Source: Sphingobacterium allocomposti (lineage in GTDB: Bacteria; Bacteroidota; Bacteroidia; Sphingobacteriales; Sphingobacteriaceae). From it: DNA of 64,000 nt. The stretch covers positions 124,001 to 188,000 of the forward strand of contig NZ_VNHX01000004.1 in NCBI RefSeq assembly GCF_008124885.1, written 5' to 3'. A program made the position numbers and the translations under genes. A model generated the notes under the pieces. That model was not told the origin of the DNA. It ran no database searches and was given only the letters and a program-made list of their open reading frames with translations. Shown piece after piece: positions 10,109 to 18,989 of this stretch. Numbering within the stretch: position 1 is the first letter of the stretch; each line of letters opens with the position of its first letter.

Positions 10109-11674
10109 TTAGAGCATGTAAGTCTTTACGAGATTTCGATAATCGTCCAGCTCTTTGTCCATCCACAGATCGTCTTTGCCGAGCTGGTCTGCCATTATTT
10201 TGGCCACTTTCGGTGCGGCATCCAATGAGGCCTGCGCATCGAGCAGCAGCAGTCTTATACGTCTTGCTAAAAAATCCTCCAGTTTGACCACCATTTCGTA
10301 TCGGCAGGCCCAGATAATTTCGGCAACACGGAAATCATAATCAGGATGTATCCTTTCAGCGAAGCTGGTATGGGTATCCATTAATTTCCTGATGGGCTCG
10401 TAATCCGACCCGTATACCTGCCAATGGCCGGCCCTGCTTTCGGTGCTGTGTCCGTGCAAAGGTAGATCAGCGGTTTTACACCTCTTTTCCGGTAGTTTTC
10501 CCGTTTTAATCGCGAGGTCTACAGTTTCTTCGCCCATTTTCCTGTAAGTAGTCCACTTCCCCCCCGTAATAGTAATAAGACCGGAATCGCTTTTTATGAG
10601 CTTGTGGTCCCTCGATATTTCTTTGGTGCTTTCTACATTTCCGTCCTGAGGAGCCGCCAAAGGCCGTAAGCCGGCAAAGATACTTTTTATATCGCTCCGT
10701 TTGGGCGGATTCTCTAAATATGATTCAGCTGTCGTCAGGATGAAGTTAATCTCTTCTTCCAGTGGACGGGGTTCGATTTGGTGTTCGTTCAACGGGGTGT
10801 CTGTTGTGCCCAAGAGCACCTTTCCATGCCACGGTACCCCGAATAGTACCCGTCCATCGCTGGTTTCCGGTATCATTAGCGCGTCTTCGTTGCCCAGAAA
10901 TTTTTTGTCGACGACGACATGGGCTCCCTGGCTGGGACGCACCAGGTTCTTGTGGGTTGGTGTGTCAAGCTTTAGGATATCATCAACAAAAATACCCGTT
11001 GCGTTAATAATCACCTTGGCCATGATATCGTATCTGCTTCCGGAGTCTCCGTCAATAACGGTGAGCCCATTTACGGTCCCTTTTTTGTCTTTGCGGATGT
11101 GGACCACTTCGGCGTAGTTAACGACAGTGGCACCGTATTCAACAGCTGTCTGTGCCAGGTTTATAGCGAGACGTGCATCGTCAAACTGTCCGTCGTAATA
11201 TTGTATCCCGCCTTTTAATCCTTCCGTTTTTACTTTAGGCAATTTTTTAATTACTTCTTCTTTGTTAAGCAGCTTGGACTTCCCAATGCGCAGCTTGCCT
11301 GCCATCCAATCGTACAGCTTGAGCCCGATGAGAAATTTCATTTTGCTGATTAGGCCATAAGAAGGAATAACGAAACTTTGAACGAAAGAAACATGAGGTG
11401 CATTTTGGAAAATTAGACCTCTTTCTTTCAAAGCAGAATAAACCAGCTTAACATCTCCATTCGCCAGATAGCGAACGCCGCCATGCACCAATTTGGTACT
11501 TTTGCTGGATGTCCCTTTTGCGAAATCATATTTTTCGACTAAGAGAGTTCTATAACCTCTGGAGGCGGCATCCACGGCTATCCCGAGTCCAGTGGCCCCT
11601 CCGCCGATGATGGCGATGTCCCATTCCGGAGTTGATGCAAGGTTTTTTATTGCTTCGCTTCTTGTGAAATTCAT
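10109..11674 (-). CDS. glpD: Aerobic glycerol-3-phosphate dehydrogenase (FAD)
   Basis: 521 aa. The N-terminal FAD-binding fold shows IAIIGGGATGLGIAVDAASR near residues 20-40, followed by the GlpD signature stretch GTSSKSTKLVHGGVRYL. Further matches are RPSQGAHVVV and the FAGLRPLAAP and TGGKWTTYRKM segments that complete the cofactor site; the C-terminal helical DAO domain is present. It oxidises glycerol 3-phosphate to dihydroxyacetone phosphate at the inner membrane and passes electrons to quinone. It is the first gene of the operon; its start faces the DeoR-type regulator across 128 bp. Confidence 0.97.
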   Translation of the reverse strand: MNFTRSEAIKNLASTPEWDIAIIGGGATGLGIAVDAASRGYRTLLVEKYDFAKGTSSKSTKLVHGGVRYLANGDVKLVYSALKERGLIFQNAPHVSFVQSFVIPSYGLISKMKFLIGLKLYDWMAGKLRIGKSKLLNKEEVIKKLPKVKTEGLKGGIQYYDGQFDDARLAINLAQTAVEYGATVVNYAEVVHIRKDKKGTVNGLTVIDGDSGSRYDIMAKVIINATGIFVDDILKLDTPTHKNLVRPSQGAHVVVDKKFLGNEDALMIPETSDGRVLFGVPWHGKVLLGTTDTPLNEHQIEPRPLEEEINFILTTAESYLENPPKRSDIKSIFAGLRPLAAPQDGNVESTKEISRDHKLIKSDSGLITITGGKWTTYRKMGEETVDLAIKTGKLPEKRCKTADLPLHGHSTESRAGHWQVYGSDYEPIRKLMDTHTSFAERIHPDYDFRVAEIIWACRYEMVVKLEDFLARRIRLLLLDAQASLDAAPKVAKIMADQLGKDDLWMDKELDDYRNLVKTYML

Positions 11675-11802
11675 TTTGCTTTCTTTCGTTGTTTGCTAAT
11701 TGTATAGGTAAAATTAGTAAAAAACGTAAACAAACGAAACTTTATGAAATTTTTTTTGGTTTTGTTTGTTGCGAAATCGGGGTTAATGCTTATCTTGGAG
11801 CT
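11675..11802. promoter_or_regulatory. Divergent promoter/operator region between glpD and the DeoR regulator
   Basis: For the regulator, TATCTTGG at 11791-11798 fits the Bacteroidota -7 box TAnnTTTG at six of eight positions including the flexible ones, with GTTG at 11768-11771 about 19 bp upstream as a weak -33. The box ends only four bases before the ATG, so the transcript would have little or no leader. A motif TTTCG(T)TTGTTT occurs at 11684-11695, inverted at 11728-11739 (AAACAAACGAAA), and a related TTTGTTTGTTGCGAAA lies at 11761-11776. These repeated sites are candidate operators through which the regulator could control both directions. Binding is inferred. Confidence 0.45.
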
Positions 11803-12561
11803 ATGAACAACGTCGAACGTCATCAGTTTATAATTAAACAAATAGAAAAACATGGCCACGTAGCGGTTGTCGACCTTTGCGAAGAACTAAAGGTTTCTTC
11901 TGTGACCATCCGGAAGGACCTGCAGTTTTTGGAAGATGCAGGGATTTTATTTCGCACGCACGGGGGCGCGACCAATGTTAATCCTTATCAAAAAGATCGT
12001 TCTATTAATGAAAAAGCCCACCTGCATGCGGAAGCAAAAAGACGTATAGGAATAGAAGCGGCGAAACTGGTGGAGCCAAACGACTCTATTATTATCGCAT
12101 CCGGTACGACGATGCAGTTCTTTGCGAAGGAAATTTCTCCGCAGGACCGGCTGACGGTTATTACCTCTGCGATCAATGTAACAATGGAGCTCATACGGCA
12201 TGATAATGTGGATATTATTCAGCTGGGAGGCCCTGTTCGAAAAACATCTTCATCGATTATGGGTCGTTATGCAGAAGACTTGCTGGGCGATTTCTTTTGC
12301 TCGAAATTGTTTCTGGGCGTTGACGGAATAGACGCCGAATTTGGAATTACGACGACAAATGCGCAGGAAGCGTTGCTGAACAGAAAAATGATGGAATCTG
12401 CCCACAAGGTCATCGTTCTTGCTGACGCCTCGAAATTTGATCGTAAAAGTCTCGGTAAGATCGCTACGTTATCGAAGGTGGATATGATCATCAGCGACGG
12501 TATGCCTGTCAAATACCAACAATTATGTGACAACTTAGGTATTGAATACAAAATATGCTAA
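11803..12561 (+). CDS. DeoR-family transcriptional regulator, GlpR-like
   Basis: 252 aa from ATG at 11803, the normal family length; an earlier in-frame start at 11689 would extend into the glpD promoter and is unlikely. An N-terminal DeoR helix-turn-helix (residues about 5-58) includes VSSVTIRKDLQFLEDAG and ends with the THGGA motif. The C-terminal sensor domain, related to ribose-5-phosphate isomerase, has IIIASGTTMQFFA, LGGPVRKTSSSIMG, LFLGVDGID and LADASKFDRKS. DeoR proteins of this type repress sugar or glycerol genes until a phosphorylated intermediate binds. Its divergent position to glpD makes it the likely repressor responding to glycerol 3-phosphate. Confidence 0.88.
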   Translation: MNNVERHQFIIKQIEKHGHVAVVDLCEELKVSSVTIRKDLQFLEDAGILFRTHGGATNVNPYQKDRSINEKAHLHAEAKRRIGIEAAKLVEPNDSIIIASGTTMQFFAKEISPQDRLTVITSAINVTMELIRHDNVDIIQLGGPVRKTSSSIMGRYAEDLLGDFFCSKLFLGVDGIDAEFGITTTNAQEALLNRKMMESAHKVIVLADASKFDRKSLGKIATLSKVDMIISDGMPVKYQQLCDNLGIEYKIC

Positions 12562-12594
12562 CTTCGAAACTTCAACTAAACTAGCTAATCCATA

Positions 12595-13863
12595 ATGAAA
12601 GAAAAAAACACTTCAAGACGTGATTTTATTAAGAAGTCATTGATCGGTGCTGCTGCTTTTTCCATTGTTCCGCGGCATGTGTTGGGTGGCAAGGGTTTTT
12701 TAGCGCCCAGCGATCATCTGACCAAAGGTGTGATCGGTGTAGGTTCTATGGGCCGCGGGCACTTCGGTTATGCCGGCACCAAAACCGTAGCGATCTGCGA
12801 CGTTGATACGCGCCATCTCTCCCTGGCCCAGCAGGCGCTGGGAGGCGGGGTCAAAGAGTATCACGATTTCCGTGACCTTATCCAGGATCCTAAGGTAGAT
12901 ATCGTGCATATCGCGACACCTCCGCACTGGCACGGTATTATGGCGGTGGAGGCGGCCAGATCCGGAAAGGATATCTGGTGCGAAAAGCCTATGACGCGTA
13001 CCATCGGTGAAGGAAAGAAGGTGAAGGAGGCTGTAGCCCAGCACGGTAACATCTTCAGGCTGAACACCTGGTTCCGTTTTGATGCCAATTTTTACGGCAT
13101 GAATGTGCCGGTCAGGAAAATAAAGAAACTGGTAGACACCGGTATGCTGGGATGGCCGCTAAAGGTGACAATCAGCAAGCATACGGGCTTTGACTGGAAA
13201 TTCTACTGGGTAGGAAAAGAACAGCTTCCGGTAGAGCAGGTGCCCAGGGAGCTGGATTATGAAATGTGGCTTGGACCGGCTCCATACAAACCGTACAGTA
13301 CACACCGTGTCCACACCACCTTCCGGGGCTATTGGGACTACGACGGGGGCGGTCTGGGCGACATGGGACAGCATTATCTTGACCCTGTACAGTATTTTCT
13401 CGGTAAAGATGAAGAGAGCCCTGTAAAAATAGAAGTGGACGCTCCGCAACAGCATTATGATGCCGTCGGCACATGGCGAAAGATAACCTATACCTATGCC
13501 GATGGATGCCAGATAATCCTGGACGGAGCAGGGACGGAAGAAGGACAGCCCTATATAGAAGGTCCGAAGGGTAAATTATATAAAGGTTTCGTGTCGGACA
13601 TTCCGGATCTGGAGCGTAAACTGGCGCAGTACCCGGAGCCGGCCCCTCAGGTGACCGACTTTGTTGAAGCGTGCCGTACCAGACAGAAGTTTGCGCTGAA
13701 CGAGCAGAACGGGTATTATTCGGCAACCCTCGTCAACCTGGGGCTGGCGGCACTGAGGCTCAACCGAACCCTACACTTCGACCCGAAAAAGCAGGAGTTC
13801 ATAAATGATGAAGCAGCTAATCGATTACTCGACCAGCCGATGCGGGGACCGTGGACTATCTAA
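12595..13863 (+). CDS. Tat-exported Gfo/Idh/MocA-family oxidoreductase
   Basis: 422 aa. A twin-arginine signal (SRRDFIKKS, then a hydrophobic AA-rich stretch) occupies residues 7-30. A Rossmann fold follows with GVIGVGSMGRGHFG, and the family EKP motif is at E130-K131-P132. The C-terminal alpha/beta domain has the GDMGQHYLDP substrate/catalytic loop. The family uses tightly bound or free NAD(P) to oxidise or reduce sugar hydroxyls, often at C3. It lies 33 bp after the DeoR-type regulator and 18 bp before the DUF1080 giant, and may be co-transcribed with both. Its N-terminus is closely similar to the oxidoreductase at 62298, so they are paralogues. Substrate is unknown. Confidence 0.9.
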   Translation: MKEKNTSRRDFIKKSLIGAAAFSIVPRHVLGGKGFLAPSDHLTKGVIGVGSMGRGHFGYAGTKTVAICDVDTRHLSLAQQALGGGVKEYHDFRDLIQDPKVDIVHIATPPHWHGIMAVEAARSGKDIWCEKPMTRTIGEGKKVKEAVAQHGNIFRLNTWFRFDANFYGMNVPVRKIKKLVDTGMLGWPLKVTISKHTGFDWKFYWVGKEQLPVEQVPRELDYEMWLGPAPYKPYSTHRVHTTFRGYWDYDGGGLGDMGQHYLDPVQYFLGKDEESPVKIEVDAPQQHYDAVGTWRKITYTYADGCQIILDGAGTEEGQPYIEGPKGKLYKGFVSDIPDLERKLAQYPEPAPQVTDFVEACRTRQKFALNEQNGYYSATLVNLGLAALRLNRTLHFDPKKQEFINDEAANRLLDQPMRGPWTI

Positions 13864-13881
13864 TCTACCTATTGTAAGAAA

Positions 13882-16800
13882 ATGAAAAAAGTATTTAATA
13901 CATTATCAGCATTGCTGCTCCTGCAGGTGGCGGCATATGCCCAGCAACCTGCTAATAGAACGTCGGCAACGAAGATTGCCGACGTGTTGGCCCAACAGCC
14001 TGCTGAGGAGCGTGAAAAGTTTCTCGCTGCGATGAAGGAACTGGAAAATTTCACGGCAGAGGATGTTACCAACCTTCTTCTGCGGCTAAAACCGCAGGGG
14101 GGGAACAACGTCGCTGTCGAGTATGCTGCTAATTCATATTCATTTTACGTGATGCAGCCGGGAATGGATGCAAAGCGGCAGGCTTTTTCGCAGGGCCTGG
14201 TGGGGGCTTTGCAAAAGCTGGAGGACAGAGATAATAAGGCATTTGTGCTCCAGTTGATGAAGCAGGCCTCTAAAAACGAGGCGATCGCGGCTATTGTGCC
14301 TTATCTTACGGACGAGTACCTGGCCGGTAAAGCGGCGCTGGCACTAAACGGAATAGGAACACCGGAAGCAGCTCAGGCACTCTCACAGGCCTTAGCCGGA
14401 GCGACATCGGAAAAAATAACCACCGCGCTCGTTGCCGCGCTGGGCGACCTGCGTTCAAAAGCAGACGAAGAGGCGATTATCGCAGCCTTATCGAAATACA
14501 CATCGGATAACTTTCAGCGCAATGCGTATACGGCGTTGAGCAGGATCGGGGGTACGAAATCGGCTCCAGTCTTTCTTTCGAAATTAAAATCGGTCGACTA
14601 CCAGTTCGATAAGTCGAATATCGGCGGGCTCACCCTGGACTACGCAAATAATCTCTATAGCCAGGGCAATCAGAAGCTCGCGCTATCGGTTGTCAATGCC
14701 GTCATCCGGGGCGCCCGGAAGGCTGATGCGCCATCGCTGCAGGCCGGCGCTTTGGAGCTGCTGACCAAGGTAAGCCCTGCGAAGGCCCGAAAGCAGCTGA
14801 TGAAAGCGGCCACAAGTGAAAATGCGTTATATAGAACAGCTGCGCTTGAGCTATTGAACGAACACGGAAGCATCAGTGATACACGTCGGCTGGTCGCGGC
14901 ATTAGCGAAAGCTTCACCTGACGTGCAGGAGAGTATCTTCCGGTACCTGGCCGGGGATAATAATTTTGCCGACACGGCCGCCGTGGCCGGCATCCTAAGG
15001 AACGTGACCGATACCCGTGCCAGGATTGCCGGGCTGCAGGCCCTCTCGAGCCTGTCAGATGGAAGTAATGCAGATTATCTGATTTCGCAGATTGCCCTGG
15101 CCGATGAAGCGACAACCAAGGCTATCGTAGCGCTCCTGTTATCTTCGAAAGATGCCAATACCGTAGCTGCGATCAATAAGACCGTTCCCGGCGCGGACAA
15201 AAAAACACAGCTGGTATTGCTCGGTGTTTTATCGGGGAGGACCGCTGCGGGATCCTCAAAGGTTGTGCTTCCGCTGCTTGACAGTGACGATACCGACATC
15301 AGAGCGGCGGCACTAAAGGCATTACCGAACGTGGCTACACCGGACGACTATGACGCTATTGTGGAACGTCTGTCCAACGCTTCAGCGTCGGATGCGCCAA
15401 GCCTGCAACAAGCGCTCGTCAGGGTGGTGAACGCCAGTACGGATAGGGATGCAAAGATAGAAAAACTTAAGGGCACCGCCCTGCAGCAAGGGGCTTCCGG
15501 CGGTATTAACTACTATCCCGTGTTTGCCGGGGTAGGTGGCCCGGAATCGCTGGAAGCGGTCCGGAACGGGCTAAGGAGTGAGAGCCGGAAACCGCATGCC
15601 GTCAAGGCGCTGGCAAACTGGTCAGGACCTGAGGTGCTTCCAACGTTGATTGCCCTTTCCCGATCTGAAAAAGGAAGTGCAGATTTCGACGTTGTCTTCA
15701 AAGGGTTAATTAAGCAGATCAATGCCAGTGAGGATACGCCCGAACAGAAAACGCTGTTTTTGAAAGACGCATTCGATATAGCGGAGACCTCTGCACAGAA
15801 AAGCCAGGCACTGGCGGCCCTACAGAGCACCGGAACATACCAGGCCTTGGTGTTTGCCGCGAAATATCTGGATGATGAGGTGCTGAAACGGGCTGCGACA
15901 AACACGGCGATGAACATTGCGATGGACAATAAAGCGTTTGTCGGGAGTGAAGTACGGGGCATCCTGGAGCAGGCCATGACGAACCTTTCGGGAAGCGAAA
16001 GCTCCTATCTCCGTGAAGCGATCGTGCGCCACCTGGCAGAGATGCCGAAGGGAGAGGGATACGTGTCGCTGTTTAACGGGAAGGACCTGACAGGATGGAA
16101 GGGACTCGTCGATAACCCCATCGCCCGAGCCAAGATGTCCGCTAAGGAGCTGGCACAGAAGCAGGCCGTCGCCGATAAAAAGATGCGGGAGACATGGACG
16201 GCAGAGAACGGACAGCTCGTATTCAGCGGTCACGGAGACAACATCGCAACAATAAAGCAATACGGCGACTTTGAAATGCTGATCGACTGGAAGCTTGATC
16301 CAAATGGTAAGGAGCCGGACGCCGGCGTTTATCTCCGCGGGACGCCACAGGTGCAGATATGGGACATCTCCCGTACCAATGTGGGTGCACAGGTGGGGTC
16401 GGGCGGCCTGTATAACAACGTAAAGCATGCCAGGAACCCCTCGACAGTTGCAGACAACGCGTTAGGCGAGTGGAATACCTTTAAAATACGTATGGTCGGC
16501 GAGAAGGTGTGGGTGTGGTTAAACGGCGTTCCGGTAGTAGACGGGGTCGTGCTGGAAAACTATTGGGATCGCAACCGGTCTATCTTTCCAATGGAGCAGA
16601 TTGAATTGCAGGCACACGGCTCCCGCGTATGGTATCGGGATATATATCTGAAGGAACTGCCGCGTAAAGAAGTCCATACACTGAACGCGCAGGAACGGGC
16701 AGAAGGATTTGAGATGCTGTTTGACGGGACGGACTTAGATAAGTGGACGGATACGCCGGCATATGAAATAACGCCGGAAGGTTATGTCCGGGCCAATCCT

Positions 16801-17277
16801 GAAGCCAAGTTTGGAAAGAATCTTTACACCAAAGAGGAATTCGGCGACTTTGTATACCGGTTTGAATTCAAACTGACACCGGGCGCAAACAATGGTGTCG
16901 GCATCCGTACACCGCTGGAGGGAGATGCTGCCTACGCCGGGACCGAAATACAAATCCTGGACAACGATGCGGAGATTTATAAGAACCTAAAGGAATATCA
17001 GTACCACGGGTCGGCATATGGTATCATACCGGCAAAACGTATAGCTATGAAGCCGGTCGGCGAGTGGAATACACAGGAGATTCTCGTGCAGGGAAGCAGG
17101 ATTAAAGTAACCTTAAACGGTACTGTAATTTTAGACGGCGATTTGGCCGAGGCATCAAAAAACGGAACACTGGATAAAAAAGATCATCCAGGTCTGAAGA
17201 ACAGCAAAGGCCACATCGGATTTCTAGGACACGGCTCGGAAGTGTTCTTCCGTAATATCCGAATAAAACGGTTATAG
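13882..17277 (+). CDS. Secreted HEAT-repeat protein with two C-terminal DUF1080 domains
   Basis: 1131 aa with a Sec signal peptide (residues 1-20, cut near AYAQQ). Residues about 60-715 are alanine-rich helical hairpins of HEAT/armadillo type. The first DUF1080 (3-keto-glycoside hydrolase/lyase-type, concanavalin-like jelly roll) begins near FNGKDLTGWKG (about residue 732) and shows DAGVYLRGTPQVQIWD. The second begins near LFDGTDLDKWTD (about 948) and shows NNGVGIRTPLEGDAAYAGTE. DUF1080 members cleave glycosides that carry a 3-keto group. The upstream oxidoreductase could supply such substrates. Two DUF1080 units behind a long HEAT scaffold is an uncommon architecture. A strong terminator follows. 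Confidence 0.9.
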   Translation: MKKVFNTLSALLLLQVAAYAQQPANRTSATKIADVLAQQPAEEREKFLAAMKELENFTAEDVTNLLLRLKPQGGNNVAVEYAANSYSFYVMQPGMDAKRQAFSQGLVGALQKLEDRDNKAFVLQLMKQASKNEAIAAIVPYLTDEYLAGKAALALNGIGTPEAAQALSQALAGATSEKITTALVAALGDLRSKADEEAIIAALSKYTSDNFQRNAYTALSRIGGTKSAPVFLSKLKSVDYQFDKSNIGGLTLDYANNLYSQGNQKLALSVVNAVIRGARKADAPSLQAGALELLTKVSPAKARKQLMKAATSENALYRTAALELLNEHGSISDTRRLVAALAKASPDVQESIFRYLAGDNNFADTAAVAGILRNVTDTRARIAGLQALSSLSDGSNADYLISQIALADEATTKAIVALLLSSKDANTVAAINKTVPGADKKTQLVLLGVLSGRTAAGSSKVVLPLLDSDDTDIRAAALKALPNVATPDDYDAIVERLSNASASDAPSLQQALVRVVNASTDRDAKIEKLKGTALQQGASGGINYYPVFAGVGGPESLEAVRNGLRSESRKPHAVKALANWSGPEVLPTLIALSRSEKGSADFDVVFKGLIKQINASEDTPEQKTLFLKDAFDIAETSAQKSQALAALQSTGTYQALVFAAKYLDDEVLKRAATNTAMNIAMDNKAFVGSEVRGILEQAMTNLSGSESSYLREAIVRHLAEMPKGEGYVSLFNGKDLTGWKGLVDNPIARAKMSAKELAQKQAVADKKMRETWTAENGQLVFSGHGDNIATIKQYGDFEMLIDWKLDPNGKEPDAGVYLRGTPQVQIWDISRTNVGAQVGSGGLYNNVKHARNPSTVADNALGEWNTFKIRMVGEKVWVWLNGVPVVDGVVLENYWDRNRSIFPMEQIELQAHGSRVWYRDIYLKELPRKEVHTLNAQERAEGFEMLFDGTDLDKWTDTPAYEITPEGYVRANPEAKFGKNLYTKEEFGDFVYRFEFKLTPGANNGVGIRTPLEGDAAYAGTEIQILDNDAEIYKNLKEYQYHGSAYGIIPAKRIAMKPVGEWNTQEILVQGSRIKVTLNGTVILDGDLAEASKNGTLDKKDHPGLKNSKGHIGFLGHGSEVFFRNIRIKRL

Positions 17278-17300
17278 TACCGCCTTATGAAGCTTGCGAC

Positions 17301-17333
17301 AAAACGCCCGATCAACTGATCGGGCGTTTTTCG
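17301..17333 (+). terminator. Rho-independent terminator after the DUF1080 gene
   Basis: AAAACGCCCGATCA at 17301-17314 pairs with TGATCGGGCGTTTT at 17317-17330, a nearly loopless perfect hairpin followed by further T. It begins 24 bp after the stop codon. Confidence 0.85.
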
Positions 17334-17427
17334 TGATTAAGAGATAACGTCAGTTTCACCAGAGTAGTGGGAGGAAGGCTGACATGAGCGCCCGCGATAT
17401 AACCGATACGCTGCCGAAGCCAAGGTG

Positions 17428-17463
17428 CCCCTGCTGCAGCCGTTGGAATGGATGCAGCAGGGG
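17428..17463. other. Strong intergenic hairpin without T-run
   Basis: CCCCTGCTGCA at 17428-17438 and TGCAGCAGGGG at 17453-17463 form a perfect 11-bp stem with a 14-base loop. It lies 37 bp beyond the 3' end of the minus-strand lipoprotein gene. Neither strand has a T-run after it, so it is not a canonical intrinsic terminator, though it could protect a 3' end. Confidence 0.5.
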
Positions 17464-17500
17464 TATGGCCGCGTCTGCACGTGTTATACGGCCTAAGGCG

Positions 17501-18589
17501 TCAAAACAAAGGTATGGTTGACTCATCCCGGCTGTCTAAAGCGAGGCCGACAGGCGTTCCAAACTCTTCCGTGTCGAGTATCTTATCAGGTTGTACATTC
17601 CCGTTATCAGTTATTTTAAACCGGAAGATTTTTTTCGTTTTGTCTGCCACATAGATGTACTGCCCAGTCGCCCGGGAGTCAATAACCACATCGACGGGTT
17701 GCGTAAGTTGTGTGGCTGCGCCGGTAATGATACGGGTAGGTTCTAATTTAGATCCGGAAAGCATTGTTCCGAAGGCTTCAAAGATGAGAATACGGCCCGT
17801 TCCGACTGTTGTGCCATCGGTATAGTCGGTGATCGCCAAGACATTTTTTAATGTATCATAGCATAATCCGCGCAGATTTTTTGCACCATCGATTTCCAGT
17901 GTACGGCTCGGAGCAAACTGGGCAGAGGAATCCACGGGGTTTACACGTACCGTAGCGATATTGTCGAAAACATAGATGCCGCCGTTATCGCCCTGTTTAG
18001 AAACAAACAGCTGGTTGCTTTTGTATGCAGCTCCCCACATTGGCAGGTTTCCGGTGAATAGATTTTTACGTGGTTTTTGATTCCGGCTCATATTTTTGGG
18101 TCGGTCTACGACATAAATTCCGGAATTTTCGCCATTGGCATTCACGACAAACAATGCATCGGAAGCCCGGTGATAAGCTAGCCCTTTCACGCTGGAGAAA
18201 AAGTTGCTGGTCATACTAGCCGAGGTGTTGGCGAGCTCACCTTTATCGTTGATATTCACCACGTACAAGGACGGATCATTCGCACCAGTGGGGTTTGCAC
18301 TGGCTTGGATTAGTGCTTTTAAAAAAGGATTAAAATAAATAGGTCCTCCGCCTCTTGCTGGTGAAAGATGAGTTGTATCAAAGCTAAATACCGTAGAATC
18401 AGCTCTTCGTACAACACGGATATTGGTGTCCGGTAAGCCGGAATTCGATGTTCCATACTCTTCGAGAGATACATAAAGCCGCGAAAAGTCGAATGCCTGC
18501 TGGTCGGGCTCCACCGAATCGTCGGAACATGATAGACAAATAAGTATGGCTAATAGTGCGGGAAAGGAATATTTAATCACTTTTTTCAA
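17501..18589 (-). CDS. Lipoprotein with beta-propeller-like repeats, function unknown
   Basis: 362 aa. The only good start is TTG at 18587-18589, giving Lys-Lys, a hydrophobic stretch and LSC lipobox (Cys about residue 21). The body has repeated units of the type LYVVNINDKGEL, LFVVNANGENSGIYVVD, LFVSKQGDNGGIYVFD and IYVADKTKKIFRF, spaced as in NHL/lactonase-type beta-propellers. It therefore probably folds as a propeller on the periplasmic or surface side of the outer membrane. No catalytic residues could be assigned. It stands alone: convergent with the DUF1080 gene and followed upstream by a gene-free repeat zone. Confidence 0.75.
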   Translation of the reverse strand: MKKVIKYSFPALLAILICLSCSDDSVEPDQQAFDFSRLYVSLEEYGTSNSGLPDTNIRVVRRADSTVFSFDTTHLSPARGGGPIYFNPFLKALIQASANPTGANDPSLYVVNINDKGELANTSASMTSNFFSSVKGLAYHRASDALFVVNANGENSGIYVVDRPKNMSRNQKPRKNLFTGNLPMWGAAYKSNQLFVSKQGDNGGIYVFDNIATVRVNPVDSSAQFAPSRTLEIDGAKNLRGLCYDTLKNVLAITDYTDGTTVGTGRILIFEAFGTMLSGSKLEPTRIITGAATQLTQPVDVVIDSRATGQYIYVADKTKKIFRFKITDNGNVQPDKILDTEEFGTPVGLALDSRDESTIPLF

Positions 18590-18989
18590 CTTTAAACGTG
18601 TTCGACTATGCGTATTATTCAGAACGTTAAAATACGAATTTTCGATACACTTTTGAAAAGAATTAACGTACCTAACGGCTCATAGGCGGATTGAGGTTAA
18701 AAAAAACATCCAACCCGCGGGGTTCTTATGGATCAAGCATAATAATTGGGGTCGATAATCTTGGGCATTCGGGGAGATGCTAACCCCGCATTACTGTGTA
18801 ACAGCTATCCGATTCTGAAATATAATGAACTCTTATGGAGTTCTAACGCGCAAGGCAAAATCAACCTAAAGTAACGTATAGCGTTACCGGACAGATATCG
18901 TGGGTACGTTTTTTTAAAATATAAAACAGTTCATTGTTAATTGAAAAACATAGCAATTTTTCCCCGCCGGAAAAGGAAAAGTGCTTTGC
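18590..18989. other. Non-coding stretch before the 21-bp repeat array
   Basis: About 400 bp with no supported gene. It holds two small hairpins: GAACTC/GAGTTC at 18827-18843 and GTAACG/CGTTAC at 18871-18887. The minus-strand frame that crosses the array continues to a stop at 18861, but this part has no recognisable domain. Confidence 0.5.
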
